Source of the DNA: Caldifarciminota bacterium
GTDB taxonomy: Bacteria; Hydrothermota; Hydrothermia; B15-G9; WFZT01
Direction: 5' to 3'
NCBI GenBank assembly: GCA_026991055.1
Contig: JALXCE010000033.1
Location: 1 to 8,758, forward strand
Length of the DNA stretch: 8,758 bases
Part shown: piece after piece, positions 6,630 through 8,758 of the stretch
Layout: each line of letters starts with the position of its first letter
Numbering within the stretch: the stretch's first letter is position 1
Notes under the pieces: model-generated
Database searches by the model: none
What the model was told of the DNA's origin: nothing
The model's input: the letters and a program-made list of their open reading frames with translations, nothing else
Translations under genes and position numbers: made by a program

Positions 6630-7272
6630 GAAAAAATTAAAGAAACGCAAGCAAAAACAGGAAAGATTAAAGAGGGCAAGGGCAGTTGAACAGGAGAAGC
6701 CCTACCTTGCAAGGCTTTTTACTTCAAAAATAACGGACTACAAAAGGTCCGATGATTTTTTATATGTGATTGCAAGACTCACAAGAAGGGGTAACGTTCG
6801 GGGTGGATACATGATTGTGGATAAGAAACTCGGAATAATTGAAGCAGCAAGGCTACCGGAGATGCCACCAGAGATGTTTGACCAGGTTATTCTTGAGTTT
6901 TCCGCCCGTGCCCAGGATATGGGAACCTCACTCTATGATGAAAAGCCCCAGAGGGTTTTAAAACTCCTCTGGGGAGCCTATGAATTTTATCGTCCCCACG
7001 GGCTTGTTGACCCTGAGGCTGCCAAAGTGCTTAAAATGGTGGGGCCCAGGCCCGACGAGTTAGAGACAGATATATTCAGCCTGCCAGAGGAAATGGAGAA
7101 TGTGAAGGAGAAGAGAAGGGAAGTTCTTGAGAAAATTGTGTCGGCTTCCGCTGAAAAATCAGAGAAGAAAGAAGAGCCTGTAGCTGTTGAAGAAAAGGTT
7201 CAGGAGAAAGAAGAAAAGGAGGAAAAGAAGGGACTCAAGAAGGTCTTTTCTTTCTTCCGCAAGAAGAAATAG
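6592..7272 (+). CDS. Conserved-looking hypothetical protein with lysine-rich ends
   Basis: A 226-residue protein that I do not firmly recognise. The first ~35 residues are very basic (about 18 Lys/Arg, start MAKKPKKKKKS), possibly a helix or disordered nucleic-acid-binding tail. A central folded region (about 36-165) contains FLYVIARLTRRGNVRGGYMI, then VDKKLGIIEA and LLWGAYEFYRPHGLVDP. Residues about 170-213 are Glu/Lys-rich and likely coiled or disordered. The end, GLKKVFSFFRKKK, is a basic-aromatic patch that could touch a membrane or RNA. From memory the centre resembles an uncharacterised family with a GxYxVDxxxLGI pattern followed by a GAxEY segment; this is weak and gives no function. 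No signal peptide or membrane segment. It overlaps the aspS tail by 38 nt and ends 1 nt before the thioesterase gene, so it is surely in the same transcript; the position next to aspS may hint at a translation link but proves nothing. Confidence 0.82.
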   Translation: MAKKPKKKKKSVEKKLKKRKQKQERLKRARAVEQEKPYLARLFTSKITDYKRSDDFLYVIARLTRRGNVRGGYMIVDKKLGIIEAARLPEMPPEMFDQVILEFSARAQDMGTSLYDEKPQRVLKLLWGAYEFYRPHGLVDPEAAKVLKMVGPRPDELETDIFSLPEEMENVKEKRREVLEKIVSASAEKSEKKEEPVAVEEKVQEKEEKEEKKGLKKVFSFFRKKK

Positions 7273-7273
7273 A

Positions 7274-8254
7274 ATGCATATCAAAGACACCCGTGTTGAG
7301 ATGATCCAGTTAGTGCTCCCGGAGCATGCCAATATTTTGGGTGGTCTTTACGGTGGCAGGCTGATGTACTGGCTCACCTCGGCATCCTCCATGGCAGCCT
7401 CCCGTGTGGCACGGGGGCCCGTTGTGCTCGGTTCTATGGACGACATCGATTTTATAAACCCTATTAAGATTGGTGAAATTGCCATTCTGGATGCACAGGT
7501 CGAATACGTTGGTCGGAGTTCCATGGAGGTGGGCATTGTGGTTCACTCAGAAAATCCCCACACGGGTGAGAGAAAAATTACCACTTCATCCCACATGGCT
7601 TATGTTGCCATTGATAGCGAGGGAAGACCGAGAGAGGTTCCGGTGAAGATTGAGCCTGATGAAGATGAGACCGAAATTTTCGAGGCTGCCCTGAAAAGAC
7701 GGGAGCAGAGATTAAAAAGGCTGAAGAACAAAGCTCCTCTCAAAGCAGAAGAGCTTTTCAATGTGGAGACCCAGTATAAGGTGTCTGTCTCAAAGATCGT
7801 AATGCCCGAGGATGCTACATTTGGAAGGCTGATGTTTGCAGGCAAACTCATGCTGGACCTCGACCAGGTCTCGGCCATTTTAGCCCTTCGCTATGCAAAA
7901 GGGGCTGTGGTTACCGCTTCCCTTGATGCCATGGATTTCTATTCACCGCTGAGAGTAGGAGAGATTGTTACCATGAACGCATATCTCAACTACGTTGGAC
8001 GCTCGTCCATGGAAATAGGGGTGAACATATTTGGTGAGAATCCTGCAAAGGGTGAGGTCAGGCATACATCAACGGCATTCCTGACTTTTGTCCACATTGA
8101 CGAGAATTTCAGGCCTGCCCCTCTTCCACCTTACACACCAAGGTCTGAGTTTGAGCGCCGGCTCTGGAAAGAGGCCGAAGAACGCAAAAAACTCAGAAAA
8201 ATGAGGAAAGAGCAGTTGAAAAAGCTACTCACCACGCTGGATTCGAAAATTTGA
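7274..8254 (+). CDS. Acyl-CoA thioesterase with two tandem hotdog domains
   Basis: A 326-residue protein made of two homologous hotdog domains (about 5-120 and 170-290), the double-domain arrangement of ACOT7/BACH-type enzymes, which hydrolyse acyl-CoA to free acid and CoA. Both halves share the stretch YVGRSSME and the DxDFxxPxxxGEI pattern, showing internal duplication. Domain 1 has HANILGGLYGGRLMYWL: the catalytic Asn is kept (N20) but the usual Asp position is Thr (T35). Domain 2 has EDATFGRLMFAGKLMLDLD: the Asn position is Thr (T182) but the Asp is kept (D197). One composite active site per domain pair is therefore expected. The last ~35 residues form a charged, probably helical tail. 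ATG 7274 is 1 nt after the previous stop with no strong ribosome site, so coupled translation is likely. No signal peptide; cytoplasmic. Acyl chain preference cannot be read. Confidence 0.9.
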   Translation: MHIKDTRVEMIQLVLPEHANILGGLYGGRLMYWLTSASSMAASRVARGPVVLGSMDDIDFINPIKIGEIAILDAQVEYVGRSSMEVGIVVHSENPHTGERKITTSSHMAYVAIDSEGRPREVPVKIEPDEDETEIFEAALKRREQRLKRLKNKAPLKAEELFNVETQYKVSVSKIVMPEDATFGRLMFAGKLMLDLDQVSAILALRYAKGAVVTASLDAMDFYSPLRVGEIVTMNAYLNYVGRSSMEIGVNIFGENPAKGEVRHTSTAFLTFVHIDENFRPAPLPPYTPRSEFERRLWKEAEERKKLRKMRKEQLKKLLTTLDSKI

Positions 8255-8328
8255 AGACAGTAGAGGCTTAGCATTTAGGGAACCTCTAAACTTTGAAAAA
8301 TTTGATACTGAAAAACTTTTAATTTGTG

Positions 8329-8404
8329 GCCCCTCACCTTCATCCTATCCCCGCAACCTAGAAATATTCCCTCCCCCACAGGCTTTGCCTGTGGGGGAGG
8401 GAAT
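8329..8404 (+). repeat. Repeat unit A: C-rich 28-mer followed by an 18-bp perfect hairpin
   Basis: The unit starts with GCCCCTCACC and runs to CCCCGCAA at 8356; it matches unit C at 24 of 28 positions. It is followed by a perfect inverted repeat: ATTCCCTCCCCCACAGGC (8366-8383), loop TTT, and its exact complement at 8387-8404. No T tract follows, so a standard terminator is unlikely. In this unit the hairpin is not made from the 28-mer itself, unlike units B and C. Confidence 0.8.
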
Positions 8405-8454
8405 CATAGGGAGGGGGCATTCCGCTTTGAAATCTATAAAAATTTCAGATGAAA

Positions 8455-8492
8455 GCCCTCACCCCAACCCTCTCCCACTTCGTGGGAGAGGG
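8455..8492 (+). repeat. Repeat unit B with 11-bp hairpin
   Basis: A C-rich stretch begins GCCCTCACCCCAACC, and CCCTCTCCCAC (8468-8478) pairs perfectly with GTGGGAGAGGG (8482-8492) across a TTC loop. It resembles the dispersed C-rich-then-G-rich intergenic palindromes found in many bacterial genomes. Same orientation as units A and C. Confidence 0.8.
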
Positions 8493-8530
8493 AGATTGAT
8501 AGATTTTTGATTAAAATTTTTTAGGATGTA

Positions 8531-8579
8531 GCCCCTCTCCTCAATCCTCTCCCCGCAAAAAATTTATGCGGGGAGAGGA
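8531..8579 (+). repeat. Repeat unit C with 13-bp hairpin
   Basis: It begins GCCCCTCTCCTCAATCC. TCCTCTCCCCGCA (8545-8557) pairs perfectly with TGCGGGGAGAGGA (8567-8579) over a 9-nt A/T loop. It is bordered by near-identical AT words, AAAATTTTTTAGG (8513-8525) and AAAATTTTTTGGG (8602-8614). Confidence 0.8.
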
Positions 8580-8587
8580 AGTTTTTT
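8545..8587 (+). terminator. Possible intrinsic terminator formed by the unit C hairpin
   Basis: The 13-bp GC-rich stem of unit C is followed 2 nt later by six T residues (8582-8587), the layout of a rho-independent terminator on the + strand. It is about 290 nt after the thioesterase stop, so it could end the operon transcript, but its repeat nature means this may be incidental. Confidence 0.42.
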
Positions 8588-8625
8588 CTGTATTCTAACG
8601 AAAAATTTTTTGGGTAGAAAATATC

Positions 8626-8650
8626 TGTCCCGTCCTGATATATGTTTACA
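8626..8650 (+). mobile_element. Possible left terminal repeat of an insertion sequence
   Basis: TGTCCCGTCCTGATA starts at 8626, about 76 nt before a transposase-like start codon. IS3-family elements typically begin with TG and carry the OrfA start within about 100 nt. The right end lies outside the window, so neither the inverted repeat nor a target duplication can be checked. Confidence 0.3.
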
Positions 8651-8685
8651 GTACAACTCCCCACGTGGATGATTATAAAACTCTT

Positions 8686-8694
8686 AAAGGAGGT
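8686..8694 (+). promoter_or_regulatory. Strong ribosome binding site of the last gene
   Basis: AAAGGAGGT is a near-perfect anti-16S match, with GGAGG ending 8 nt before ATG 8702. It is the main evidence that the final short frame is a real gene. Confidence 0.85.
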
Positions 8695-8701
8695 CACTTC
8701 T

Positions 8702-8758
8702 ATGCCTGATAACAACAAAAATTACACCGAAGCCCTAAAACTCAAGGTTATTAGAGAA
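8702..8758 (+). CDS. Start of a gene cut by the window edge, possibly IS3-type transposase OrfA
   Basis: Only 19 codons are visible, beginning MPDNNKNYTEALKLKVIRE. The pattern Y-T/S-E-x-x-K-L-x-V-I/V-R-E is typical of the first helix of the helix-turn-helix region in IS3/IS911-type OrfA proteins. A strong ribosome site and a TG-starting candidate IS end lie just upstream. The preceding repeat-rich non-coding stretch is a plausible place for an insertion. That it is a gene is fairly sure; the transposase call rests on one short motif and could be another HTH protein. Confidence 0.6.
   Translation, partial: MPDNNKNYTEALKLKVIRE

Larger units (their letters stand above)
8255..8701. other. Non-coding region with hairpin repeats
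   Basis: About 447 bases with no supported gene. After the thioesterase stop there is a weak hairpin (TAGAGG 8261-8266 with CCTCTA 8283-8288) and AT-rich DNA to about 8328. From 8329 to 8579 three C-rich units and their G-rich hairpin partners lie in AT-rich DNA, described separately. From about 8620 comes a possible IS end and leader of the last gene. The 65-codon minus-strand open frame spanning 8521-8718 runs through the hairpin arms and is not credible. Confidence 0.8.

Noticed and set aside
7187..7273. N-terminal extension of the thioesterase (Lys/Arg-rich)
   Set aside because: It is the out-of-frame reading of the preceding gene's Lys/Glu-rich end. Homologous hotdog sequence begins right after ATG 7274.
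8329..8579. CRISPR array
   Set aside because: Only three units, not identical, with irregular spacing (126 and 76 nt) and self-complementary hairpins spanning unit and spacer; no cas genes nearby.
8521..8718. 65-codon minus-strand frame
   Set aside because: It runs through repeat hairpins and the strong ribosome site of the + strand gene. It has no ribosome site of its own and no recognisable protein features.

Overview
The window is a compact bacterial gene block with every supported gene on the + strand, followed by a repeat-rich intergenic region and the start of what may be an insertion sequence. Bacterial origin is supported by the ~587-residue AspRS with a GAD-type insertion, good Shine-Dalgarno sites (AAGGAG, AAAGGAG, GGGAGGT, AAAGGAGGT) and a bacterial tRNA-Ser with a long variable arm and encoded CCA. 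Base composition is moderate and the proteins are rich in Lys and Glu. The species cannot be named from sequence alone; an uncultured, possibly thermophilic bacterial lineage is only a guess.

Layout: (1) 1-467, the C-terminal part of a site-2-protease-like M50 membrane metalloprotease; (2) 481-1623, a class I/II PLP-dependent aminotransferase; (3) 1664-2365, a SAM-dependent methyltransferase whose reading frame runs through the whole of (4) tRNA-Ser(CGA), 2271-2362; (5) 2385-3929, a RecJ-like DHH/DHHA1 exonuclease; (6) 3932-4864, a UbiA-family prenyltransferase; (7) 4866-6629, aspartyl-tRNA synthetase; (8) 6592-7272, an unrecognised charged protein overlapping the aspS tail; (9) 7274-8254, a tandem hotdog acyl-CoA thioesterase; (10) 8255-8701, non-coding DNA with three C-rich/G-rich hairpin units; (11) 8702-end, the start of a gene resembling an IS3-type transposase OrfA.

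Spacing from recJ to the thioesterase is very tight (gaps of 1-2 nt or short overlaps), so these genes are probably co-transcribed. Their functions are varied (DNA repair, isoprenoid transfer, translation, acyl-CoA metabolism), so the block looks like housekeeping genes rather than one pathway or defence system. The best candidates for a second look are the methyltransferase/tRNA-Ser overlap, the apparently leaderless methyltransferase start inside a long inverted repeat, the complementary loss of catalytic residues in the two thioesterase domains, and the hairpin/mirror-repeat/possible-IS-end region after 8255. I saw no CRISPR array, no toxin-antitoxin pair and no clear new multi-gene system.
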